Part shown: in pieces, positions 54,232 through 64,000 of the stretch
Numbering within the stretch: the first letter of the stretch is position 1
Layout: each line of letters opens with the position of its first letter
Assembly: GCF_905220415.1 (NCBI RefSeq)
Contig: NC_059558.1
Location: forward strand, 5,716,501 to 5,780,500
DNA: 64,000 nt
Direction of reading: 5' to 3'
From: Colias croceus
Taxonomy: Eukaryota > Arthropoda > Insecta > Lepidoptera > Pieridae
Notes under the pieces: model-generated
What the model saw: the letters and a program-made list of their open reading frames with translations, nothing else
The model's database searches: none
What the model was told of the DNA's origin: nothing
Made by a program: the position numbers and the translations under genes

Positions 54232-57200
54232 TTACGCTCGCATACACTTCATTCTCTTCGTGGTTGGGTCTATCTTGCATTTCTCGGAGGGGCTGCATTT
54301 TTGATTATTGCAATAAATTCCGGAACCACCAGCTATAATGAAAAAATAAAATAAAATAAAACTATCGCCATAGATTGGTTAGCGGAGAGAACAATTCTTA
54401 TTAAAATAAACACATTACCAAAATTGGAATCATAGCTTTTTATTTATTTTTTCTTTACGCTAAGGTTGGCAAACTTTATGTAGTTTTGCAAATGTAAGGC
54501 TGCAAAAGGGTTGCAGCGTTTAACAAGAAATGGATAAAGAGTAAAGACCAAATGAAGGTTGAGGAAAAGCATCAATCTTCAATAGATGAAATTAAAAAAA
54601 AAAGACGTGTGGCACTCGGGGACTGCCGCGGTAAAGCTATTGCATGCTATGCCTTCAAGCCACACCTCCGCCCGTCGGAGTGGGGAGCGTGAGGTTTTTT
54701 CGTTACGGAATTTCTCGATTCGGTCCCCGCGCCCAAGGCCCGCGATAGAAGCTATATGCAATAGCTTAAAAATATGAGGTACCTACAATCTACATAACAC
54801 CTTGCTATTTGTTAAAAAGTTAAAATATTTAAATGGCGTTATTTCAATCCATTCTGTGGGTTCCGCCAAGGTTTACGCATTACATATAAAATCTATACAT
54901 ACCTATGTATAATAAAATCGTAGGAAAGTCAAAACTGTACATTTTTTTTTTTTTTAATAATACTTGGGGCGTGATCTGCAATAGATATCTAAGCCAAAAA
55001 TAAAGTTTTTACTGTTTGTCTGTAAGTATGTCCAGGCTAATCTCAAAAAGAACTGCACGGATATTCTTCAAATTTGGTACACAGATAGCTTGAGACCTAA
55101 GGAATGATATAGAATAATTTTATCCCGGAAATCCCACGGAAACGGGAACTAAGCGGGTTTTTCTGTCACTACGCGGACGAAGCCGCTGGCGGAAAGCTAG
55201 TAGTAAATATACAAGTAATATCATCTATCTTTTCTGTATATTTTGTAGATAACTTACACTGTGAGTATTTATCATTGTTCCCGCCTCCAACAGTAGCCAA
55301 GTCGACACAGGACTTAGCATTACAAGAGTTAGGGCAGCACGTCTTGCCGTGGCTGCAGTCGTATGTCTGCTGGCATTTTGGGCTGCAGCTGTACACCTTT
55401 GACGGGAGGGGACAGCTGCCTGAAGCTGGAAACAGATATATGAAAAATATATAACAATGAATGAATAAATCCTAGTATTATCAATGCGAAAGTAGCTCCG
55501 TCTGCCTGCCTCTTCTTCACGCCTCAAGCATGGAACCTATTTTTATGAAATTTGGTACTTGATACCTGTAAAAGGACATAGGTTTTATCTCGGAAATCTT
55601 TTTTTTAACTTTAAGAGCAGGTTTCCCAAAAATCCCAAGGGATGCGGATTTTTCGTGGGCGAAGCCGTAATCGAAAAGCTAGTACCTAGGTAATGAATTT
55701 ATATAAATCTATATACATATAATAAATCTGTAGAAGGGTCAATTCTGTACATTGAAAATATTGAAAAAATAAATAGCAGGGGGTGTAACTATATACCCAG
55801 CCCAAATATGTGATTAAAACAAATTTTGTCTATCTGTCTGTCTGTATGTTCAGGCATCACGTGAAAACTAACGGTTCGATTTCGATGAAACTTAGTATAA
55901 TTATACCTTATTATCCTGGGCATAAAATAGGATACTTTTTATCCCGGAAAAATACGTAGAAAAAAAAATCTTAATTTCCGCGCGGACGGAGTCGCGGGCG
56001 GAAGCTAGTGAATCATAAAAAGGGACAGTAGTTATACTACTTCTGTCTAATATTATAACATGAAAACTGAAAGTTTGGATGGATTAATGTTTCTTACACA
56101 TAGGTAGTAGTAGTTTTCATAAAATACACATTGTAGATCTTGTAAGTAATTGATTACAATTTATTATACATCAAACAAAACAACTTTGTTTCAACTTACC
56201 TGCTTCTGAGTAAGCAGCAATGAGAACAACAGCAAAAAGTGTCACGATCGTGAGAGATCCTGTAATAATAATAGTTTAAAAAAAACTAAAATACACGCTT
56301 TTTATAGAAAACCGAACTAAAAAATAGAAAATTTTATCAAATTAGTGTATTGTCATCGGTCCTCAATAAATCTACAAAGTTTGAACGAAATCTGGCCGTT
56401 TAAAGTGGGTCAAAATCGCGCCCAAAGAAGTCGGTTACAAACAAACATACAGGTGAAGCTAATATAAAGCGTGTAAAAATAAAGAAAACTTTTAACTTTG
56501 TGGTACAAAGGATTGTAATGTTTAATTTTATTTTTCACATTTATGTTTCTGCGAGGATAAACCGTAGGATAAAATGAAGGTTTTACAAAGATTTAATATT
56601 ATGAAATTCAACGGCTTCACTTTTTAACTATTAGCTTCACCTATTTGTATGTAATCACTAGCAGTCCGCCCCGGCTTCGCTCGTGGTACATATTTACGTT
56701 TTCTCTCCATAAGAACTAGGGATGCGCCGAATACCGAATACATATTCGGTATTCGGCATATTCGGCATCTTTTTCACTATTCGTATTCGGCCGAATTATT
56801 CGGTTTAGGTGCCGAATATATTCGGTATGAGTGTTTCTACTTTCTTGGCTATAGAACTAAATAAATAACTTCATATTATGAATGATTTATGTCATACTAA
56901 ACTGCACAAGTCAAAGAAATCCTATGAAGAATGTGTTGAACCTAACGTATCTACACTAATATTATAAAGAGGAAAACTTTGTTTGTTTGATTGTAATGAA
57001 TAGGCTCATAAACTACAGGACCGATTTAAAAAATTATTTTACCATTCGAAAGCTACATTATCCACGAGTAATATAGGATAGGTTTTATCCCGGAAATTCC
57101 ACGGGAACGGGAACTATGCGAGTTTTTCTTTGAAACCGCGGGCGGAGCCGCCGGCGGAAAGCTAGTATAAAATAAAACAATCATTACATTTCAAATCAAC

Positions 57201-60200
57201 GTTTATTTTGTAAATTTACATCAACATAATTTAATCATGTTTATTATTAGCACTTAGTTAGTATTTAATATTTATTATACTTTAAATCCTGAAGTCTGAA
57301 GACAATGCTTTTAGTCCCAATAGAATATGACACACGAAAAATAACACAATCACACAAATTACACTTAACTTTTGTTTTGTCATCTTGCATTTCATCAAAA
57401 AAGTCCCACGCTCGCGATCTTTTACGGCCGCTCATGTTGCAACCACTAACTTAAAGTAAAAATATAAAACTTTTAAACAATATAAAAATTTTAATATTTT
57501 TTTGTTTTAATTTGTAACGTATTCGTGCGATGTTTCAACACAACTGAGACGGCACGGAGTGCGCGGGCGATATACGCGGGTGGCAGACGGTGAGATAAGG
57601 CTCGCTCGCCACCGAGCCAGCAGCTACTTGCGACCCGTTGGAATCCGTTTATGCATCAATTACGCATTATTTTATAATATATATATGTGCATATATGTAC
57701 ACAATATGTAGATGTATTTATAAATTTTTTATTTATATTGATAGGAACAGTTTTAAATGTAATTTTATTATTAGTATTTATATAAATGTAGGACCTCGTA
57801 AAATACGCGGGCAGACTGAAAATCAGCGCTGTTCGGGTGTTAGCCCACAGCATGGCTGAGTCTGTTCCGATTGCCTAATATGTGTTTACTTTTAAGATAG
57901 GATAGTCTAAGTTTTTGTTGGCAATAAAGCTTTTTTTCTTTCTTTCTTTCTTTCTTCAAAACACATCAAAGCATTGAACCGAATAATTCGGCCGAATATT
58001 CGGTTCGGTAAGGTTTTAACCGAATAGTATTCGGTATTCGGTTATTCGGTGAAACCACTATTCGGCGCATCTCTAATAAGAACCATCCTCGTACTTCAAG
58101 GAATATAATAAAAAAAGAATTATCGAATTCGGTTCAGCCGTTCTCGAGTTATGCGCTTATGAAGATTATGTAGCCTTAGGACAACTTCTATAAATTCAAG
58201 TTTGACCCACTTTTTGGTTTTTTTTTTTTTTTGTAAGGTGTTTCTCAATGTTAGCCAGAAGGGCTACTACATTTAAACGCGGACGCGGGGGTGAACTGAA
58301 GGTTCACCCTGGTAGCGACATGCACAAGGGCGTCCCCCCTTGACGGGGACCACGAACCTCGGCTTGAGCTGTCGCTTGAGTGGAGGAGGCCAGAAGGGCC
58401 CTAATCGGACGGGACTTTTTGGTTCATATGGCTTGTATAATAGTCACCTCGTCGTAATAGTACTTGCAGACCATTTTACTAATTGTTATCTTTGGTCACA
58501 ATTATTTTAATTGCATTATAAATAATTCAAGATGTCCAATCCGTTTGTGTTATTAGTTAGATCGATAAATATTATTTCTCTTTGATTGTATATTAATTAA
58601 CAACTGAAATCAAACTTAATTGTGATAGTAATAGGAACATCTAGGAAAAAAAGAGCGTGTGTGCCGAGAACACGTGTCAGAAGTGAAACTTCTTTGGCAA
58701 GATTCAAAGATACCAAAATCGTCGCCTTACTCCATAACGTGATGGTATTGTCATGACGCGACCTTGAAATTTTACTCTCAACGTGCCTAAAGAAGTTTCA
58801 CTTCAAAAGTATGATATTGCAAACCTTGTACACAATATATGTAGGTATATGTAATTAGATTTTTACTCTCTCATATAAATCATATCATCCTAGTTGTATA
58901 AACTTGTAGTGTTGCCTAATTAAATGCCAGGCAAATAAATTGGCAGAATTATATTTGCTTATTTCGTAAAGTCCTTGACTTAGGGTTATTCAACTGAAAC
59001 TTGTTCACGCACATATAAATCCTGTGTTTACGAATAAAAATTATTTAAACTGTATTTACTACCTACCTTAGATAATAACACCTCACAATAGAAAATTTAT
59101 TAATTAGGTAAATACCTAATTAATAAATTATAATAATAATCCAAATGGATGTGGGATTTATCGGGTTCTAAGTTCATAGAGGTAAAAACTTATCAACAAT
59201 TTATTTTCAAGATATATTATTACATCGAGTTCTTCAAGTTGCAATTTGCATTGCAATACAGAGCGTATTGCAATTTGCATATAAACAAAGTAAGTATGAA
59301 TATTTATGTCATTAAGGCTAAGCATTAAGGTATTGAAAATATAACTAAGGTTTTAAAATATAGACTATCGGCTGATAAAAGTAGTAAAAAACCTTGCCCT
59401 TAATCTCAATTAAAAGTAATCACATAAAACCATCACCTCAATGCGCACGAACCACGTATGTATTGCCGTGGTATTGCCAAACGTAGAATAAATATTAAAA
59501 ATAATTTAAGCCAACGGAGATGAGATAAAATCAACCTTGTACCTGTTACTAATTGCTTAACAAAATCGAGGGGAAAACCTTATCAAAGTAGCACGCTACA
59601 GGTTGACCTAGCTGACCCGCGGACATAAATTATTACTAATAATACACTCATATAATATGACAAGGATATTTATGGAAGTACATCACAGAGAAACAGTAAA
59701 TCCCCGGTTATCAATATTATTATTTACACTGCACAAAATGTATGACAAATGGACAATGCTGGACATTTTCCATTTACAAAGGGAAATTGGCAGTTTTACA
59801 TTTAAAATTGGCAATTTTATGATCGTATTTGCGAGAGCAGACGCAGGATTGACCTCAGTAATTTTTACAAGTAAAGTAGGTACATACTTACTTAACTTAA
59901 AAAAAAACATAAAAAATAAATACGTAAGATAAGTACCTAGGTACAGTATGAGTCTGGATTTAGACGGATTAAATTATTCAATCACTTACATTATGGATGT
60001 GTAGTGTGTTTAAAAGCAATTGGATTAAAGTGGTATGAAGGTTACGACATTCGTTGAGGCAATAATTTTAGTACATTACAGATTGTAAAAATTGTATTTT
60101 ACGTAGATTATTAAAATCGCAAATCATTTATTTAATAAATAAAATATTATAGCCACGATATAAACTAGTATTTAAGTAGTAATTTATGTAAACAGATCAT

Positions 60201-63091
60201 TGACCTTTTCTAAAAATGTAAATATTATTTTGTCAATTAGGTACAATTTCACACGGTTGTTAGTATATAGGTATATGGTTTTTATGTAACCGATTCGTTA
60301 CAACGGACAGATTTAATTCAAATTTCGAACTTTCCACTCTTATCAAAGATCGGTGATAATACACTAATTTGCCGAGTTTACCTTATAATCCTGAATCAAC
60401 AACATAAAAAATAAATTATAGAAATATTGCATGGTATCTCTAGATTACGGTAACTAATGTGATTATTTTTTTTCTATCATTGGAATTTTAAAATAAATTA
60501 TTTATTGTCTTCGCAATTTCTCTTCACTTGTTGCCTATTAGAAACTACCAAGGAAACTACCTATCATGAAAAGATTTTTTAAGCATAACTCGTAAGTCGC
60601 AATTTCCACGATAAAAGGGAAATATTACCTATGAAATATTTATAGAAAAATGCCTTAGGTATTTAGTCTTTAACTAGAACAGAACTTGCCAATCAAACTG
60701 GTTTATTATAATATGCCGTTATTAAAAAGTAATTACATAGGTGCCTGTACCTTAGACTAAACACATCTAGGTTATTCATGAGTACCTATTTACTCTATAC
60801 TAGTTCTCTGCACGCGGCTTCGGTCGATATTCGGTCTTATTTGGAAACGTCTGGGTTTTTCATTTCCAAAGGCCTACTCAATGACACCATTTTTTACTAC
60901 CCCTCGTCGATGCGCTTTATGTAAGTGAAACGTTTTGAACTTTTTATAGGGAGTTTCCATATTGTGTTTATTATTTTTACTGTGGTTAAATGCAGCTAGT
61001 AAAAAGATAATAGCTCGTACAACGCAACCGGTTTTTTAATCTATACTAATATAATAAAGCTGAAGAGTTTGTTTGTTTGTTTGTTTAAACGCGCTAATCT
61101 CGGGAACTACTCGTTCGATTTGAAAAATTCTTTCAGTGTTAGATAGCCCATTTATCGAGGAAGGCTATATATTATATCATCACGCTAAGACCAACAGGAG
61201 CGGAGCAATGCGGATAAAACCGCGGGGAACAGCTAGTATTTAATAATATTGCACGCTTGTATGTCTTTTCAATAGACTTTGCATTTGGCCTATCCTTAAT
61301 GCGTTTGTGAGAATGGATGTATGTATGTTTGTTGCTCTTCCACGAAAAAACTGAAAGGTAAGTACTAAAGGATAATAGAATAAAACATGAACAATAGAAA
61401 TACTTGATTTTGCCTTTGGTTCGATCGCAGGTGAAACCGCGCTGCTTAGCTAGTATATTTACAATACTTTACCAAGATTTGCCTGCGAGTGAAACCGCGC
61501 TGCACAGCGAGAAGAGACTGATCGAAGCTTGGTTGGTCGAAGACCAGTGTAGATGCCTATACTGGAGATAAATTGAAACCGGAAATAATATTTCCCTATA
61601 ATCGCACTAAATATGAATTGGATCTGGTTGTTAAAATAGTTCACTGTATTGTTACTCTATTATATTGTTCACGTCCAGAAATTCAAGAAGATGGCTTGTA
61701 ACCGTGTTCTATTGTCTGATCTACCTCAGTGCCTTCAATGTGCTATGCATACATTCAGCAAATAAAAACTTTGAATCTATTCAACGTCGTGATTTCCTCA
61801 TGGACGGCGCTGGCTTGGATGAAACCCCTGGCACACCTAATGGCGCATCCACACATGCCATGCAAGTGCCATGCAAGTGTCATGCAAGTGCCATGAAAGT
61901 GCCATGCAAATGCCATGCAAATGCCATGCTAGTGCCATACAAGTGCCATGCAAGTGACATGCAAGTGCCATGTAAGTGCCATGCAAATGCCATGCAAGTG
62001 CCATGCAAGTGCCATGTAAGTGCCATGCAAGTGCCATTCAAGTGCCATGCAAGTGGCATGCAATTACCATGCAAATGACACTTCGGGGTTTATATAGTTG
62101 TTCTAGCCTAGCCGTTTCTTCCAGCTTCGCTTGAATTGATAATGATTTATGTTTAGTTTAGTTTTTATATACTGGGAACATAATTTTTATAATAGCGTTC
62201 GTTCGTTCGAACGAGTGGTTTTGATTGAAAGCATACTAGATAAACAAATAAAAATTGTTTTTAAACTTTTATTCATATAAAATATGGACCATGTAGTTAA
62301 TGTGCAAATATAATTGTATGCCACGAAAAGTAAAATCAATTTTCCGTAGTAGGTAAACACAATAATATGTTTTTCCGGTTACTTAATCAAAATAAGTTAC
62401 GGTTACTATTTGATCTAATAATATATTATACTAGCTTTCCGCCCGAGACTTCGCCCGCGTTTTCAAAGAAAAACCCGCATAGTTCCCGTTCTCGTGGGAT
62501 TTCCAGGATAAAACCTATCCTTAATCCTACATGTTAATCCTCTAAATGTGTGCTAAATTTAATTGTATTTGCGTGAACGAGTAACAAACATACACATATC
62601 CATCCTCACAAACTTTCGCATTTATAATATTATCATGGACCAATAATATTGGTCCATGATGTTATAGTAGGATGTAAGTAAATATGATTCACGAGAGCCC
62701 TTGGTGCGCGAGTCCAACTCGCACTTGGCCGATTTTATTTCCTTTTGAAGTTTGGAACCATAATTAAAACACAAATAGGTGCAAATAGGTACATACATAT
62801 TTAATTGAACGAGGAAAACGCGGGAAAACACTTCTTACAAACTCCGAGAGTTTTATTGAACTTATGGATTCGAGAACTTTCCGCGCGAAAGTTTACTAAA
62901 ATACAAATTATTCCTACCTATTTAAATTATGACACTAAACAATTTATTGAGTAAAATTATTTACGAAGTACCACAAATTCCCATTTCCTTCCTCAGATTC
63001 CTTAAATTAAATTTAGTAAGTATATTGTAAAAACTAAAACATATTTATATTCACATAATATGTAAAAGTAAAACTCACCCATTGTAGACAT
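54232..63091 (-). CDS. Secreted WAP-type cysteine-rich protein
   Basis: Four coding exons: 63091-63079, 56259-56200, 55425-55258, 54332-54232; 342 nt, 113 aa, phases 1-1-1. Exon 2 encodes a signal peptide core (LTIVTLFAVVLIAAYSEA). Exon 3 holds an eight-cysteine WAP four-disulfide pattern, SCPLPSK...CSPKC...DC...KTCCPNSC...SC. Exon 4 adds a second Cys-rich stretch with four cysteines (IYCNNQKCSPSEKCKID, KCMRA). Family knowledge: WAP proteins are often serine-protease inhibitors or antimicrobial factors; no specific target can be read here. Intron 1 is about 6.8 kb and full of transposons. The start exon is only 13 coding nt and is supported by the GTGAGT donor and matching phase. Confidence 0.82.
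54600..54775. repeat. GC-rich dispersed repeat with AAGCTATTGCAT arms
   Basis: AAAGCTATTGCATGC (54634) and TATGCAATAGCTTA (54758) are inverse and bracket a GC-rich core (CCTCCGCCCGTCGGAGTGG) unlike its AT-rich flanks. It lies in the WAP gene's last intron. Confidence 0.45.
54892..55200 (+). mobile_element. Helitron, long variant
   Basis: Head TCTATACATACCTATGTATA, GAAATCCCACGGAAACGGGA, GAAGCCGCTGGCGGAAAG...CTAG; ends 58 nt from WAP exon 3. Confidence 0.7.
55470..55682 (+). mobile_element. Lep1-like Helitron, diverged
   Basis: TCCTAGTATTATCAATGCGA head, TTTATGAAATTTGGTACTTG, GTGGGCGAAGCCGTAATCGA tail, CTAG. Confidence 0.65.
55708..56008 (+). mobile_element. Long Helitron variant, copy 2
   Basis: TCTATATACATATAATAAAT head, identical GTAGAAGGGTCAATTCTGTA block and GGAGTCGCGGGCGGAAG tail to 19819-20300, but internally shorter. 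Confidence 0.75.
56950..57165 (+). mobile_element. Lep1-like Helitron inside the hAT element
   Basis: TCTACACTAATATTATAAAG ... GGCGGAGCCGCCGGCGGAAA ... CTAG; very close to 6171-6394. Confidence 0.82.
57265..57435 (-). pseudogene. BED zinc finger remnant of a hAT transposase
   Basis: 56-codon open frame starting MSGRKRSRAWDFFDEMQDD with KCNLC, the first half of a BED finger (aromatic WDFF then C-x2-C). The distal His pair and the transposase body are missing; it ends at a TAA. Confidence 0.6.
57785..57956 (+). mobile_element. 3' tail of a LINE/SINE with (TTTC)n end
   Basis: TCAGCGCTGTTCGGGTGTTA, GCCCACAGCATGGCTGAGTC, then GGCAATAAAGC and (TTTC)n at 57931-57956; inserted in the hAT element. 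Confidence 0.5.
58220..58413 (-). mobile_element. SINE-like retroelement, copy 2
   Basis: Same body as 32807-33000, inverted, with its poly(A) tail seen as a T-run at the left and a perfect 11-bp duplication ACTTTTTGGTT (58209-58219, 58414-58424). Confidence 0.78.
58650..58808 (+). repeat. Foldback repeat with GAAGTGAAACTTC arms, best copy
   Basis: GAGCGTGTGTGCCGAGAACA, GAAGTGAAACTTCTTTGGCA ... CTAAAGAAGTTTCACTTCAA; the arms are clearly inverse. Confidence 0.7.
58809..61039. other. WAP gene intron 1, central part
   Basis: AT-rich. It holds a 32-bp near-perfect palindrome (59098-59130, AATTAGGTA...TACCTAATT) and a short TATTGCAATTTGCAT duplication (59237-59282). Small overlapping open frames on both strands near 59660-59930 are not supported. 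Confidence 0.5.
61040..61235 (+). mobile_element. Lep1-like Helitron
   Basis: TCTATACTAATATAATAAAG head, GATAGCCCATTTATCGAGGA, AACCGCGGGGAACAG tail, CTAG. Confidence 0.8.
61853..62075 (+). repeat. 11-bp minisatellite, about 20 copies
   Basis: Tandem CATGCAAGTGC units with point variants (CATGAAAGTGC, CATGCAAATGC, CATGTAAGTGC). Because 11 is not a multiple of 3, every frame runs through the same 33-bp superperiod, giving long open frames on both strands (for example HASAMQVPCKC on plus). Confidence 0.92.
62431..62639 (-). mobile_element. Lep1-like Helitron
   Basis: CTAG at 62431, GAGACTTCGCCCGCG, TTTCGCATTTATAATATTAT head. A 24-bp palindrome (CATGGACCAATAATATTGGT...) abuts the end. Confidence 0.75.
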
Positions 63092-63137
63092 TGCGCAAAA
63101 ACTGGTCGCGTCTGTTATGTGTGAGTGTTGTGCTAAT

Positions 63138-63177
63138 ACTGCTATAACGATACAGACATACGAATCACTAATATATA
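63138..63177 (-). promoter_or_regulatory. Candidate core promoter of the WAP gene
   Basis: On the minus strand TATATAT (63177-63171) lies about 33 nt before GCAGT (63142-63138), an arthropod-type initiator, giving a 5' UTR of about 48 nt to the ATG at 63091. Confidence 0.4.
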
Positions 63178-63179
63178 AA

Positions 63180-64000
63180 CATGCATAAACGAGTAGCTTA
63201 GTGCAGGACTGAGAAGACTGGTTGTATGTGTCATCTCACATCTGAGTACAAAGTTGTATATACCTTGAACTGGTGCATTTACACATTCGTGCGAAGATCG
63301 AGACAACTAACAAGGCGAACAGCGAACAATATGTAAACTATGCATTCGCTATTCACCTGGAGAGTCGCGTTATTCGTGTTAGGACCCGTTTTTCAGAAGT
63401 AATGAAAAGTAAGAAGAATGTGTGCAGTCAGTTCGCGTCGAATCTCGTATACGAATGTATCGTCGAATATAATATTGTTGAAACATGAGATGAATAACGA
63501 ACACAAATGTGAAAATGCACCATAATATATAACCATGCTCATAACCATCTCATAACCTTTGCTCATAACTTAGTGTGCAGGGGAGACTGTATATGTCATC
63601 TGAGTACCTTTATCGCGTAAATAGTATTTTATGGTTATGCTTTTGGTCAGCGACTTTGCGTAATCTTTTCCTTATCGCGTGACATGCGTCCTTCATACTT
63701 TTCCATTCCATAAATTGGTTCCTTCATTGCGCTTTTGCGTTTGTATTTCGCGCCACAGTGGTAACATGTCCTTTATCTTCAGCTACGGAATTTATATACG
63801 TATAAAAAAATATTAAAACTATTTATGAATTTAAGTTATAATATGCATAGTTATCCCGATTTATGCTGTAAAGATATTTGCCAACTAGATATTATACTAC
63901 CTAGGTAACTACGACAGTATCACAGTAATGAAGATAAAAATTGTGGCTGGAATAAAGATGAAAAGATCTAACTTCGTGAGACGTATTATAATATTATACT
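63180..64000. other. Upstream flank of the WAP gene
   Basis: Two loosely similar blocks (63200-63255 and 63573-63615, sharing AGACTG, TATGTGTCATCT/TATATGTCATCT and CTGAGTAC) suggest a local duplication. No gene is supported. Confidence 0.35.

Larger units (their letters stand above)
56717..58075. mobile_element. hAT element, 1,359 bp, non-autonomous
   Basis: Ends TAGGGATGCGCCGAATA and the inverse of TAGAGATGCGCCGAATA, with a perfect 8-bp duplication ATAAGAAC (56709-56716, 58076-58083). Subterminal ATTCGG repeats are dense at both ends. It holds a BED-finger remnant, a Helitron and a LINE/SINE tail. Confidence 0.85.

Noticed and set aside
59657..59932. 91-aa open frame with an overlapping antisense frame.
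   Set aside because: AT-rich, no domain, no splice or start context, and equally open on the other strand.
61853..62075. CRISPR-like array.
   Set aside because: Contiguous 11-bp units without spacers, in a eukaryotic genome.
61665..62078. 137-aa open frame with Cys-rich repeats (PCKCHASAM).
   Set aside because: The repeat part is an 11-bp minisatellite open in all frames; the upstream part shows no family motif and there is no splice or promoter support.
63273..63488. 71-aa open frame upstream of the WAP gene.
   Set aside because: No recognisable domain, and no upstream signals.

Overview
The window is eukaryotic and almost certainly lepidopteran (moth or butterfly). It is AT-rich, its genes have GT-AG introns, and it is packed with Lep1-type Helitrons (TCYATACTAATATTATAAA start, ...CTAG end). 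Three intron-containing genes could be assembled exon by exon with matching splice phases, and a fourth (DAP1) is complete in two exons. No prokaryotic, CRISPR, rRNA or genuine tRNA features were seen.

Layout. Positions 1-12853 (+) hold the 3' end of an SLC9C-type (sperm Na+/H+ exchanger) gene, covering the cyclic-nucleotide-binding-like domain and C-terminal tail. It converges on DAP1 (15846-15054, minus). Positions 52626-16872 (minus) hold a complete PTPDC1-like tyrosine phosphatase gene: 12 coding exons, 588 codons plus stop, about 36 kb. Its largest intron (21485-39993) splits the catalytic loop (CHAG|LGRTG) and contains four intronless, RDH11/12-like short-chain dehydrogenase genes. SDR2 and SDR3 (+) are intact tandem duplicates. 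SDR1 (minus) is broken by a full-length LINE and a 4-bp frameshift. SDR4 (minus) carries one frameshift. Positions 63091-54232 (minus) hold a four-exon gene for a secreted WAP-type, cysteine-rich protein of 113 aa.

The rest is largely transposable elements, and many can be delimited exactly by target-site duplications. They include an ISL2EU-type element with a dead THAP/DDE transposase nested in a Helitron (2522-5081), a three-level nest (7820-9942), hAT-type elements (5640-6048 and 56717-58075 with a BED-finger remnant), and a LINE with an intact 976-aa ORF (23698-27305). There are also an R4/Dong-like LINE fragment (51225-52437), RTE-like 3' ends, several SINEs, many foldback MITEs, and a 620-bp palindrome inside a 1.85-kb unclassified element (45027-46879) with an internally deleted relative at 33967-34560.

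The most notable observations are: an apparent gene-conversion tract of about 254 bp shared by inverted SDR3 and SDR4; a LINE insertion whose removal restores the SDR1 reading frame; three Helitron ends lying only 23-28 nt from 3' splice sites in two different genes; and a paralogous empty site that dates and delimits the foldback element. All gene and family names come from reading motifs by eye; no database search was run.
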